DNA from: Micromonospora echinaurantiaca
GTDB lineage: Bacteria; Actinomycetota; Actinomycetes; Mycobacteriales; Micromonosporaceae
Direction of reading: 5' to 3'
Length of the DNA stretch: 64,000 bases
NCBI RefSeq assembly: GCF_900090235.1
Contig: NZ_LT607750.1
Location: 2,244,501-2,308,500 of the forward strand
Shown: piece after piece, positions 52,713 to 61,240 of the stretch
How positions within the stretch are numbered: the first letter of the stretch is position 1
How the letters are laid out: each line of letters starts with the position of its first letter
Program-made: the position numbers and the translations under genes
The notes under the pieces: generated by a model
What the model was told of the DNA's origin: nothing
The model's database searches: none
What the model saw: only the letters and a program-made list of their open reading frames with translations

Positions 52713-52775
52713 CCGACCGGTCCGCCGCCGGCCACCAGGCCGGCGGGCGCACCCCGCCCGCCCAGCACGGCGCGC

Positions 52776-52870
52776 AGGGCCGGTCCGCCCACCCGCCGGA
52801 CAGGGCCGGCAGGGCCGGTCCGCCCAGCCCGCCCGGCGCGCTCAGCCGGGGCCGGCAGGGCCGGTCCGCC
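52776..52870. repeat. AGGGCCGGTCCGCC short direct repeats
   Basis: Three exact copies of a 14-base unit start at 52776, 52811 and 52857, in the 207-base gap between the zinc-ribbon gene and the phosphotransferase. The flanks are also similar (GGC before, CCA after). Confidence 0.6.
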
Positions 52871-52919
52871 ACGAATCTTGGGGCCCGCCCGAAATCGGCG
52901 CGGCCGCTAGGTTCGACGG

Positions 52920-54098
52920 ATGCCGACGCCGCCCACCTCCGTGCTCGCCGATCTGCTCGCCCGCGTCGCCGGGGGACCGGTGCGGGTCGGTGCGGCCACC
53001 CCGGCGGCGGCCGGTTGGTCGGCCGACCGGGCGGCGTACCCCTGGCTCTCGCGGGTGCCGGTGCACGGCCCGCCGGGATGGCCGGTGCGGTCCGTGGTGG
53101 TGAAGACCCGGCGGCCGGACCGGGGCCGGCCGGGCGACCCGGTGCGGGAGCGGGTGGCGCTGGAGTTCCTGGCCGAGGTGGGCTGCGCGGTGGGCCCGCG
53201 GGTGCTCGCACACGACGACCGGCTCGGCCTGCTGGTGCTGGAGGATCTCGGCGTCGGCCCCGGGTTGGAGGACCTGCTGGTCGGGACCGACCCGGACCGG
53301 GCGACCCGGGGTTTCGTCGCGCTGGCCGAGGCCGCCGGCCGGCTGCACGCGGCAACCCGGGGGCGCCAGGACGCCTTCCGCCAGCGGCTCGCCGCCGCCG
53401 GCCGCCGCGCCCCGGCCGACCACGACCGCAGCGTCCTGGCCGGTACGCCGTTCGCCGGCTGGTGGGCGGCGGTGGCCGCGCTGGCCGGCGCGGACGGGCC
53501 GTTGCCGGCGGTGGGCGCGGCGCACCGCGACGCGGCGCGGCTGGTGACCTGGCTGACCGACCCGGAGCCAGCGCCGGTGCTCGGCACCGGCGACCTCGCC
53601 CCACAGAACTGCCGGCTGGATGCGGGCCGCGCCCGGCTGCTGGACTTCGAGGGCGCCCGGTTCCAGCCGCCGTACGTCGAGGCGGCGCACCTGCGGCTGC
53701 CGTTCTACGGCGCGCCGTGCTGGTCCCGGGTGCCGGTCGAGGTGGGCCGCCGGGTGGAGCGCGCCTACCGGGCGGCCGCCGGCCAGCGCGATGACGGAGC
53801 CTGGGCGGCGGGGATGGCCGCCGCCACCGCCGCCTGGGCCGTCGTCCGGCTGGCCCGGCTGCCGAAGCTGCTCGCCGCCGACCCGCCGCACCCGATGGGC
53901 TTCTCCCGCCGGGGGCAGTTGCTGGACACCCTCCGGGTGGCCGTCGACGCCGGCGCCGCCGGCGGATCGCTGCCAGCCCTCACCGCCTGGCTGGCCGCGA
54001 CCGACGAGCACCTCCGTCGCCGCTGGCCCCACCTCCCACCCACCCAACCCTGCTATCCCGCCTACCACCCCGCCGCCACGCGCACTTTCAGTGAATGA
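52920..54098 (+). CDS. Kinase-fold phosphotransferase (APH-like)
   Basis: A 392-residue protein with the protein-kinase-like fold: nucleotide-binding lysine in SVVVKTRRP, LLVLEDLG hinge, catalytic GTGDLAPQNCRLD and metal-binding LLDFEGAR. The catalytic stretch has GD-x-x-x-x-N instead of HGD-x-x-x-x-N. Aminoglycoside phosphotransferase, choline kinase or other small-molecule kinase roles are possible. The stop lies inside a strong hairpin. Confidence 0.75.
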   Translation: MPTPPTSVLADLLARVAGGPVRVGAATPAAAGWSADRAAYPWLSRVPVHGPPGWPVRSVVVKTRRPDRGRPGDPVRERVALEFLAEVGCAVGPRVLAHDDRLGLLVLEDLGVGPGLEDLLVGTDPDRATRGFVALAEAAGRLHAATRGRQDAFRQRLAAAGRRAPADHDRSVLAGTPFAGWWAAVAALAGADGPLPAVGAAHRDAARLVTWLTDPEPAPVLGTGDLAPQNCRLDAGRARLLDFEGARFQPPYVEAAHLRLPFYGAPCWSRVPVEVGRRVERAYRAAAGQRDDGAWAAGMAAATAAWAVVRLARLPKLLAADPPHPMGFSRRGQLLDTLRVAVDAGAAGGSLPALTAWLAATDEHLRRRWPHLPPTQPCYPAYHPAATRTFSE

Positions 54099-54137
54099 GT
54101 GGCTGTCCGGCGGGAAACAGCCACTCATTCACCGAAA
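54086..54137 (+). terminator. Long hairpin at the phosphotransferase end
   Basis: A 21-base stem (54086-54106 with 54117-54137, one mismatch) begins TTTCAGTGAATGAGTGGC and holds the stop codon. It has fewer GC pairs than usual here. Confidence 0.65.
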
Positions 54138-54288
54138 GAGCGCCTCCGGGGAGCGCGGGACGGCGGGTGGTGCGGCGCCGGTGACCCGGGGGCAGGCGGC
54201 GCCGGCGCGGGTGACGCCCGGCACAACCTGGGCGCCGCGGCGGGTAACCGCTGGACGTCGACCGCACCGGGGGCCAGAGTTTTCCGCC

Positions 54289-54855
54289 GTGAGATATCTG
54301 CGCACCGCCGGTCCGGCCGGCATCCGCCGCCCCCGACCGGCCGACGAGGCCGAGTTCATCGCGGCCGCCCGGCGCAGCCGCGAGCTGCACCACCCCTGGC
54401 TCGTCGCCCCCGCCGACCCGGCGGCGTACGCCGCGTACCTGGCCAAGATCCGCCGGCGGGACCACTCCGGCTACCTGATCTGCGACCGGGCCAGCGGGGA
54501 GATCGCCGGGTACGTGAACATCAGCGGGATCCTGCTCGGCGCGCTGCGCGGCGGCTACCTCGGCTACGCCGCCTTCCTGCCGTACAGCGGCACCGGACAC
54601 GCCTCGACCGGCATCGGCCTGGTGATCGAGCACGCCTTTACCGTGCTGGGCCTGCACCGGCTGGAGGCGAACATCCAGCCGGGCAACGAGCCGTCCCGCA
54701 GGGTGGCCCGCAAGCTGGGCTTCCGGCTGGAGGGGTACTCGCCGGAGTACCTCTTCATCGACGGGGCCTGGCGGGACCACGAGCGCTGGGCGATCACCGC
54801 TCCGGCGGCCGGGCAGGCCGGTGCCGGCCGCCCGCGGGCGACCGGCACCGGATGA
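54289..54855 (+). CDS. GNAT acetyltransferase (RimJ/RimL-like)
   Basis: A 188-residue acetyl-CoA-dependent acyltransferase: IRRPRPADEAEFIAAARRSRELH, GGYLGYAAFLPYSGTGHASTGIGLVIEHAF and LHRLEANIQPGNEPSRRVARKLGFRLEGYSPEYLFIDG match the ribosomal-protein acetyltransferase group. GTG 54289 is taken because the family starts there. It may modify the N-terminus of a protein, or a small amine. Confidence 0.88.
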   Translation: MRYLRTAGPAGIRRPRPADEAEFIAAARRSRELHHPWLVAPADPAAYAAYLAKIRRRDHSGYLICDRASGEIAGYVNISGILLGALRGGYLGYAAFLPYSGTGHASTGIGLVIEHAFTVLGLHRLEANIQPGNEPSRRVARKLGFRLEGYSPEYLFIDGAWRDHERWAITAPAAGQAGAGRPRATGTG

Positions 54856-54859
54856 CGGC

Positions 54860-55021
54860 TCAGCGCCCGGGCCGCCGCGCGTCGCCGCGCTGCATGCCCA
54901 GCCGCTCGATGCGGCCCTGCTTGTGCTCGACCCGCCGCCGCTGCCGCGGGGTGAGCCGGGTGCGGCCGCTCTGCCGCAGGTAGATCGGCTGCCGCTGGTC
55001 GTTGGACATCGGCGTGCTCAT
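54860..55021 (-). CDS. 53-residue basic protein
   Basis: A small gene with a strong GGGAGG ribosome site eight bases before ATG 55021. The product begins MSTPMSNDQRQPIYLRQSG and contains RTRLTPRQRRRVEHKQGRIERLG, a very basic helical peptide. Its style resembles small conserved actinobacterial proteins, but I cannot name a family. It lies between the GNAT gene (convergent) and the peptidase. Confidence 0.72.
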   Translation of the reverse strand: MSTPMSNDQRQPIYLRQSGRTRLTPRQRRRVEHKQGRIERLGMQRGDARRPGR

Positions 55022-55108
55022 CGGGTTGCCTCCCGCTCAGATGGGACCGACCACCAGGCTCCGCCGCCGCCGGGTGAGCGCACCCCGCCCGAACCGGGTG
55101 AACCGCCC

Positions 55109-56554
55109 TCAGCTGCCCGGCCGGGGGAACGCCACCGGGCTGCGGTGCGCGTCCCGGCCCACCGCCCGCACGCCGAAGAAGACGTTGTCCTTGGACAGGT
55201 CGATGGTCACCTCGGTGACGTCGCCGACCGGGATCACCCGCTGCCACTCCGCCGCGGTGGTCTCCCGCCACAGCACCTCGTAGCCGGCCAGGTCCGGCTC
55301 GTCGCCGCGCTGCCAGCGCAGGGTGGTGTCGTTGGTGAGGTTGCTGGTGACGATCACCGCGCCCTTCGGGGTGCCGGGGGCGCGGGCCAGCGACCAGAGC
55401 GCGGCGCCGTTGACCCGGGCCACCCGGGTGACGTACGCGAAGTCGCAGAACTCCGGCAGGTCGCCGAACTGCCTGCCGTCCACCGACCGGACGTCCTGGT
55501 GCTGGTGGGCGAAGTCCTCGTTCGGCTCGGTGAACCGGCCCGCCGGCCAGCCCTCGCGCAGGAACGAGATGTGGTCGCTGCCGCGCAGGTAGCGGTCCCG
55601 CCGGTAGATCACCCGGACCCGCATGCCGGTGGCGGAGTTCTCGGCGGTGTCGACCACGAACCGGGCCAGCTGCCGCGACGGCGAGTCGTTCTCGCCGCCG
55701 ACGGACTGCCGGGTGGCCGCCTCGGCCGGCGTCTCGGCGGTCGGTACCCCCTCGGCGAAGAGCCGCACGGTGTGCGGGTCGCGGGTGCCGTCGTCGGCGG
55801 TGCTGCTGCCCACGATGTCGTTGCTGAACATGCCCTGCACGTCCGCCCCGGCGGCCTTCAACTGCCCGGCCAGGTACGCCGAGCCGTACAGGCCCTGCTC
55901 CTCGCCGGCCACCGCCGCGAAGACGATGGTGGCGGCGGTGCGCCGGGTGGCCATCAGCCGGGCCAGCTCCATCACCACGGCCACCCCGGACGCGTCGTCG
56001 TCGGCGCCCGGGGCGTCGCTGACCGCGTCCATCACGTCGCTGGCCCGGGAGTCGTAGTGCCCGGTGATCACGTACGTCCGGTTCGGCGACGTCTCCCCGC
56101 GCAGCGTCGCCACCACGTTGGTGATCGTCGTGGGCACCGGGATCCGGGAGGCCGGCTGCTGCACGTACGACTGGAGTTCGACGGTCATCCGGCCGCCGGA
56201 GGCGGCGGCGTACTCGCTCATCCGGTCGTAGATCCAGTCGCGGGCGGCGCCGATGCCGCGGTCCGGGTCGTCCTGGCTGGAGAGGGTGTGCCGGGTGCCG
56301 AAGGCCGCCAACCGGCGGACGATGGCCTCGATCCGCCGCTGGTCGACCTGCCGGAGCAGGTCCCGCAGGTCCCGGTCGGGGGACTGCGGGCGCACCGGAC
56401 GACCCGGCCCGGCTGGCGGGCCGTCGTGCGCGGCGGCGGGCTCGGCCAGCAGGGGCACGGCGACGGTGGCGGCGGTGGCGGCGGCGGACGCGGACAGGAA
56501 GGTACGCCGGGTGGACCTCGTGGGTCGGTCGCCGGCGGTGTCGTGGGATCCCAT
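55109..56554 (-). CDS. Secreted M28-family metallopeptidase
   Basis: A 481-residue exported zinc aminopeptidase-like protein. A twin-arginine signal (STRRTFLSASAAATAATVAV) is followed by the M28 core: ITGHYDSRASDVMDAVSDAPGADDDASG gives His and Asp ligands, AAVAGEEQGLYGS the catalytic Glu pair, FSNDIVGSS another Asp, and the last His is in LRGSDHISFL. The C-terminal ~80 residues look like a fibronectin-type domain (PDLAGYEVLWRET). It should trim peptides outside the cell. Confidence 0.9.
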   Translation of the reverse strand: MGSHDTAGDRPTRSTRRTFLSASAAATAATVAVPLLAEPAAAHDGPPAGPGRPVRPQSPDRDLRDLLRQVDQRRIEAIVRRLAAFGTRHTLSSQDDPDRGIGAARDWIYDRMSEYAAASGGRMTVELQSYVQQPASRIPVPTTITNVVATLRGETSPNRTYVITGHYDSRASDVMDAVSDAPGADDDASGVAVVMELARLMATRRTAATIVFAAVAGEEQGLYGSAYLAGQLKAAGADVQGMFSNDIVGSSTADDGTRDPHTVRLFAEGVPTAETPAEAATRQSVGGENDSPSRQLARFVVDTAENSATGMRVRVIYRRDRYLRGSDHISFLREGWPAGRFTEPNEDFAHQHQDVRSVDGRQFGDLPEFCDFAYVTRVARVNGAALWSLARAPGTPKGAVIVTSNLTNDTTLRWQRGDEPDLAGYEVLWRETTAAEWQRVIPVGDVTEVTIDLSKDNVFFGVRAVGRDAHRSPVAFPRPGS

Positions 56555-56672
56555 CACCGCATCTTCGCCATCGACGGCGGTGTTTGTCCATATCGTCGGT
56601 CGTGGATGTAAGCCGGGTTTCACCCGGAGCGGGTGATGACGGACGGTGATCGTCGTTCCTACGGTGAGACGT

Positions 56673-58823
56673 ATGACTGCCGTCCGTGCGACGCCCGTGG
56701 ATCCCACCCCCGGCCTGGTCGCCACCGCCTGGGAGGGCGGTGACCAACGGGCGCTGCCGCCTGAGCTCGGCCCGGACTCGCTCGCCGTGCTCAGTGGCCC
56801 GACCTTCATGTACGCCGACCGGTGCGGAGACGTGCCGCCGGGCAGCATCGGCGGCCTGGTGCACCTGGACACCCGGCTGGTCAGTGAGTGGGTGCTGACG
56901 GTCAACGGTGGCCGGCTGCTCGCGTTGCGCTCCGAGACGGTCCAGCACTACTCGGCCCAGTACGTGCTCACCAACCCGGACCTGCCCGACCTGCCGACGA
57001 ACAGCCTGGGCGTGCGCCGGCTGCGCTACGTGGGCGACGGCTTCCACGAACGGATCACCATCGCAGCGTTCCGCCCCGAGCCGGTCCGGTTCGAGCTGCG
57101 CCTGGCCGTGGCCGCCGACTTCGCCGACCTGTTCGAGGTGAAGTCGGGGGTGCGGGACCGCTCGGCACAGATCACCCGCGACCACCAACCGGACCGGTCG
57201 GAACTCTGCTTCTCGTACGCGGCGGACGGGTTCGCCGCGGAGACCCGGGTGCGCAGCTCGCTGCCGGTCGCCCGGATCGACGGCGACGAGCTGGTCTGGG
57301 ACATCGAGCTGTCGCCGCGCCAGGAGTGGGAGCTGGACCTGCACGTGCCGCTGCCGCCCGGGATGGGGGTGGTGGAGCCGGTCCGCGGCGACATCGCCGA
57401 CGTCATCCACCAGCGGGTCGACGACCCGGTGCGCCGCTGGACCACCGACCGGGCATTGCTGACCAGCGACAACGAGACCCTGACGCGGACGGTGCGCAAG
57501 TCGCGCGACGACCTCGCCGCGCTGCGGCTCGAACTCGAGGTCAAGGGACAGCGGATCGTGCTGCCCGGCGCCGGTCTGCCCTGGTTCCTCACGGTCTTCG
57601 GCCGGGACACCCTGATCACCGCGTACCAGACGCTGGGAGCCGGGCCGATGCTGGCCCAGGGGGCGCTGCTCGCGCTGGCCCGGTTGCAGGGGCGGCGCTG
57701 CGACGACTTCACCGACGAGGAGCCCGGCAAGATCTTGCACGAGGTGCGCAGCGGCGAGCTGACCCGCACCGGGGTGAAGCCGTACGCCCCCAACTACGGC
57801 ACTGCGGACGCCACCCAGCTATGGCTGATCCTGCTGTCGGAGTACTGGCGGTGGAGCCGCGACGACGAGACCGTGCGGTTGCTGCGGGACAACGCGATCG
57901 CCGCGCTGCACTGGATCGACGACTACGGCGACCGGGACGGCGACGGCTACGTCGAGTACGCCACCCGCTCGCCGGAAGGGCTCGGCAACCAGTGCTGGCG
58001 GGACTCGCCGGACGGGGTCTGCTTCGCCGACGGCCGGATCCCGGTGCTGCCGCTGGCCACCTCCGACCTGCAGGGCTACACCTACGACGCGAAGCTGCGG
58101 CTGGCCGAGCTGGCTGACGGGCCGCTCGCCGACCCGGCCCTCGCCGAACGGTTGCGCGCCGACGCGGCCCGGCTGTTCGAGCGGTTCAACCGGGACTACT
58201 GGATCGACGAGCGGGGCGGCTACTACGCGGTCGCCCTGGACGGCGACAAGAACCGGGTCGACGCGAAGACGTCCAACATGGGGCACCTGCTGTGGAGCGG
58301 CATCGTGCCGCCGGAGCGGGCGGAGGCGGTGGCGCGGCAGTTGATGTCGGACGAGATGTTCTCCGGCTGGGGCATCCGGACCATGTCCAGGGAGGAGCGG
58401 CTCTACAACGCGCTCGGCTACCACCTGGGCACCGTCTGGCCGCACGACAACTCGCTGGCCGCGCTCGGCCTGGCCCGCTACGGCTACCGGGACGAGGCGA
58501 ACCGGATCAGCCTGGCGCTGCTGGAGGCCGCCGGGCACTTCGACTACCGGCTGCCCGAGGCGATCAGCGGGTTTCCCCGGCAGCGGCTGCTCTTTCCGGT
58601 GCCGTACCCGACGGCCTGCAGCCCGCAGGCGTGGGCGACCGGCACCCCGCTCGCGCTGACCCGGGCCATGATCGGCCTGGAGCCGGTGGACGGCCGGCTG
58701 ACCCTCGACCCGCGCATCCCGCCCGAGGTCGGCCGGATCAGGGTGGACCGGATCCGGGCCTTCGACCGTTCCTGGGACGTGGAGGCGGTGGGTGACGCCG
58801 GGTACGTCCGGCTTTCCGGCTGA
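56673..58823 (+). CDS. Amylo-alpha-1,6-glucosidase-like debranching enzyme
   Basis: A 716-residue protein: an N-terminal glycogen-debranching-type beta domain (FMYADRCGDVPPGSIGGLVHLDTRLVSEW) and a C-terminal (alpha/alpha)6 glucosidase domain with PWFLTVFGRDTLITAYQTL, EEPGKILHEVRSGEL and VWPHDNSLAALGLARYG. Such proteins are called amylo-alpha-1,6-glucosidases; their action is on alpha-glucans. The ATG 56673 is preferred over GTG 56646. The family is clear, the substrate less so. Confidence 0.9.
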   Translation: MTAVRATPVDPTPGLVATAWEGGDQRALPPELGPDSLAVLSGPTFMYADRCGDVPPGSIGGLVHLDTRLVSEWVLTVNGGRLLALRSETVQHYSAQYVLTNPDLPDLPTNSLGVRRLRYVGDGFHERITIAAFRPEPVRFELRLAVAADFADLFEVKSGVRDRSAQITRDHQPDRSELCFSYAADGFAAETRVRSSLPVARIDGDELVWDIELSPRQEWELDLHVPLPPGMGVVEPVRGDIADVIHQRVDDPVRRWTTDRALLTSDNETLTRTVRKSRDDLAALRLELEVKGQRIVLPGAGLPWFLTVFGRDTLITAYQTLGAGPMLAQGALLALARLQGRRCDDFTDEEPGKILHEVRSGELTRTGVKPYAPNYGTADATQLWLILLSEYWRWSRDDETVRLLRDNAIAALHWIDDYGDRDGDGYVEYATRSPEGLGNQCWRDSPDGVCFADGRIPVLPLATSDLQGYTYDAKLRLAELADGPLADPALAERLRADAARLFERFNRDYWIDERGGYYAVALDGDKNRVDAKTSNMGHLLWSGIVPPERAEAVARQLMSDEMFSGWGIRTMSREERLYNALGYHLGTVWPHDNSLAALGLARYGYRDEANRISLALLEAAGHFDYRLPEAISGFPRQRLLFPVPYPTACSPQAWATGTPLALTRAMIGLEPVDGRLTLDPRIPPEVGRIRVDRIRAFDRSWDVEAVGDAGYVRLSG

Positions 58824-58863
58824 GTCCACGTTTGTCCCCCCGGTCGGTGGGAACGGGGCCGCA

Positions 58864-60165
58864 ATGACGAAACCTCGTGTGGTGATCGTGGGGGCCGGGT
58901 TCGCCGGTTACCACGCGGCGAAGACCTTGAGCCGGCTGGCCCGGAACAAGGCCGAGATCGTGCTGCTGAACTCCACCGACTACTTCCTCTACCTGCCGCT
59001 GCTGCCCGAGGTGGCCGCCGGGGTGGTCGAGCCGACCCGGATCGCCGTGCCGCTGACCGGCACGCTGAACGGGGTGCGGGTGGTCATCGGCGAGGCCGAC
59101 CACGTCGACCTGCAGAACCGGTGGGTCGGGTTCACCCAGCCGGAGGGGGACCGCAACCGGCTGGCGTACGACCGGCTGGTGCTCGCCGTGGGCAGTGTCA
59201 ACAAGCTGCTGCCCATCCCCGGGGTGACCGAGTACGCGCACGGCTTCCGCGGCCTGCCCGAGGCGCTCTACCTGCACGACCACGTGGTCCGCCAGATCGA
59301 ACTGGCCGAGCAGGCCGAGGACCCGGCCGAGGAGCGCGCCCGGGCCACCTTCGTGGTGGTCGGCGCCGGCTACACCGGCACCGAGGTGGCCGCGCACGGC
59401 CAGCTCTTCACCGACGCGCTGATGGCCCAGCGGCCCCGGCTGAAGACCCGACCGCGGTGGATGCTGCTCGACATCGCCCCCCGCGTGCTGCCCGAGCTGG
59501 ACAAGCGGATGTCGGACACCGCCCACCGGGTGCTCGACCGGCGGGGCGTGGACGTGCGGATGGGCACCTCGGTGGCCGAGGCGACCCCCGACGGGGTCAC
59601 GCTCACCGACGGCGAGTACGTGCCCACCTGCACCCTGGTCTGGTGCGTCGGGGTGCGCCCCGACCCGTTCGTGGCCGAGCTGGGCCTGCGCACCGAACGG
59701 GGCCGGCTGGTCGTCGACGAGTACCTCACCGTCCCCGGCTTCCCCGAGGTGTACGCCTGCGGCGACGCCGCCGCGGTGCCCGACCCGACCCATCCCGGCC
59801 AGATGTGCACGATGACCGCGCAGCACGCCCAGCGCCAGGGCAAGCTGGCCGCGCACAACATCGCCGCCTCGTACGGGCAGGGGCGCCGTCGGCCCTACCG
59901 GCACCACGAGCTGGGCTGGGTGGTCGACCTGGGCGGCAAGGACGCGGCGGCGAACCCGCTGAAGGTGAACCTGGCCGGACTGCCCGCCAAGGCGGTCACC
60001 CGGGGCTACCACCTGCTGGCCATGCCCGGCAACCGGGCCCGGGTCGGCGCCGACTGGATGCTCGACGCGACGCTGCCCCGGCCGGCGGTGCAGCTCGGCC
60101 TGGTCCCGGCGAACGCGGTGCCGCTGGAGAGCTCCTCACCCGAGATCGCCGTCCGGGCCCGCTGA
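58864..60165 (+). CDS. FAD-dependent NADH dehydrogenase type II-like
   Basis: A 433-residue flavoprotein with two Rossmann motifs (VIVGAGFAGYHAAKTL at the N-terminus and FVVVGAGYTGTEVAAHG near 160) and the FAD end VYACGDAAAVPDP. The pattern LPLLPEVAAGVVEPTRIAVPL is typical of NDH-2. These pass electrons from NADH to quinones at the membrane. It is probably not expressed with the debranching gene, although only 40 bases lie between. Confidence 0.9.
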   Translation: MTKPRVVIVGAGFAGYHAAKTLSRLARNKAEIVLLNSTDYFLYLPLLPEVAAGVVEPTRIAVPLTGTLNGVRVVIGEADHVDLQNRWVGFTQPEGDRNRLAYDRLVLAVGSVNKLLPIPGVTEYAHGFRGLPEALYLHDHVVRQIELAEQAEDPAEERARATFVVVGAGYTGTEVAAHGQLFTDALMAQRPRLKTRPRWMLLDIAPRVLPELDKRMSDTAHRVLDRRGVDVRMGTSVAEATPDGVTLTDGEYVPTCTLVWCVGVRPDPFVAELGLRTERGRLVVDEYLTVPGFPEVYACGDAAAVPDPTHPGQMCTMTAQHAQRQGKLAAHNIAASYGQGRRRPYRHHELGWVVDLGGKDAAANPLKVNLAGLPAKAVTRGYHLLAMPGNRARVGADWMLDATLPRPAVQLGLVPANAVPLESSSPEIAVRAR

Positions 60166-60221
60166 GCGCCCCGAGGCGAGGTCGCCCTCCGGGGCGGTGT
60201 GCAGGCGAGGGCGCGGCCGAC

Positions 60222-60313
60222 CGCTGAGCATCCCGCGACGACGGCGCGGTGAGCACCCAGGCGCGGGCGCGGGCGGGCCCGGATCGCTGAGCACTCTGTG
60301 ACGACGGCGCGGT
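60222..60313. repeat. 63-base degenerate tandem repeat
   Basis: CGCTGAGCATCCCGCGACG at 60222 recurs as CGCTGAGCACTCTGTGACG at 60285, each followed by ACGGCGCGGT. It occupies the gap between the dehydrogenase and the convergent spermidine-synthase-like gene. Confidence 0.65.
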
Positions 60314-60329
60314 CCGGCGCGGTCAACGC

Positions 60330-61124
60330 TCAGGCGAGGGCGGCGTCGGTGGCCGGGCGGGCGCCGGCCACGAACGTGTCCAGGGCCGGGCCGTGCAGCA
60401 CGCCGCCGGGCACCGGGTCCCGGAGGGCGACCACCGCCAGCCGCCCCACCGGCAGCCGGCCGGGTCGCCGGGCGGCGGCCAGCACCAGGTTGCCGTAGCG
60501 CCGGCCGCGCAGCATCCGCCGGTCGGCGACCAGACAGACGTCGGCGAAGGCGGCCCGCAGGGTGGCCACCTGGACCCGGGCGAAGACCAGCGGCGGCAGG
60601 TCGGTCACGTTGACCAGGTAGATGCCCTCGGGTCGCAGGACGCGGGCCGCCTCGGCGGCGAACTCGACGGTGGTCACGTGCCCGGGCATCCGGGCCGCCC
60701 GGTAGATGTCGGCCAGCACCAGGTCGTACCGCCCGGTCGGGGCGTCGGCCAGCGCCGCGCGGGCGTCGGCGACCTCGATCCGCACCTGCGGCGGGAGCGC
60801 CGGCAGCTCCCGGGTCACCAGCTCGACCACCGCGGGATCCCGCTCGACGACCAGCTGCGCCGAGCCGGGCCGGGTGGCGGCCAGGTAGCGCGGGAGGGTC
60901 AGCGCCCCGCCCCCGAGGTGCAGCACCTCCAGCGGGCGGGCGGCCGGCGCCGCCAGGTCCGCCACCGCCGCCATCCGCCGCACGTACTCGAAGTGCAGGT
61001 GGCGCGGGTCGGTGACGTCCACGTACGACTGCTCGACGCCGGCGGCCAGCAGCGTACGCCCGCCGGGGCGGGCCGGGTCGGCGACCAGCTCCAACCGGTC
61101 GGCGGCGCGGTCCATGGCGGGCAC
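60330..61124 (-). CDS. Spermidine-synthase-like protein
   Basis: A 264-residue protein of the spermidine synthase/methyltransferase fold: VEQSYVDVTDPRHLHFEYVRRM, LEVLHLGGGALTLPRYLAATRP (cofactor loop), VERDPAVVELVTREL and YDLVLADIY. The usual polyamine-binding aspartate is replaced by the LADIY block, so this may not make polyamines; similar proteins of unknown role are common in actinobacteria. A start at ATG 61115 is also possible. Confidence 0.82.
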   Translation of the reverse strand: MPAMDRAADRLELVADPARPGGRTLLAAGVEQSYVDVTDPRHLHFEYVRRMAAVADLAAPAARPLEVLHLGGGALTLPRYLAATRPGSAQLVVERDPAVVELVTRELPALPPQVRIEVADARAALADAPTGRYDLVLADIYRAARMPGHVTTVEFAAEAARVLRPEGIYLVNVTDLPPLVFARVQVATLRAAFADVCLVADRRMLRGRRYGNLVLAAARRPGRLPVGRLAVVALRDPVPGGVLHGPALDTFVAGARPATDAALA

Positions 61125-61240
61125 GCTAGTCGACGCGCCCGGCCGGCGTGGCGGGCGGGCCCGCCGGGCCGCCGGCGCGGGACGCCGCGCACCACGCGCG
61201 GGGACCGGGCGGCGGCCACGGCCCGCGGCCCCGCGGGCGG

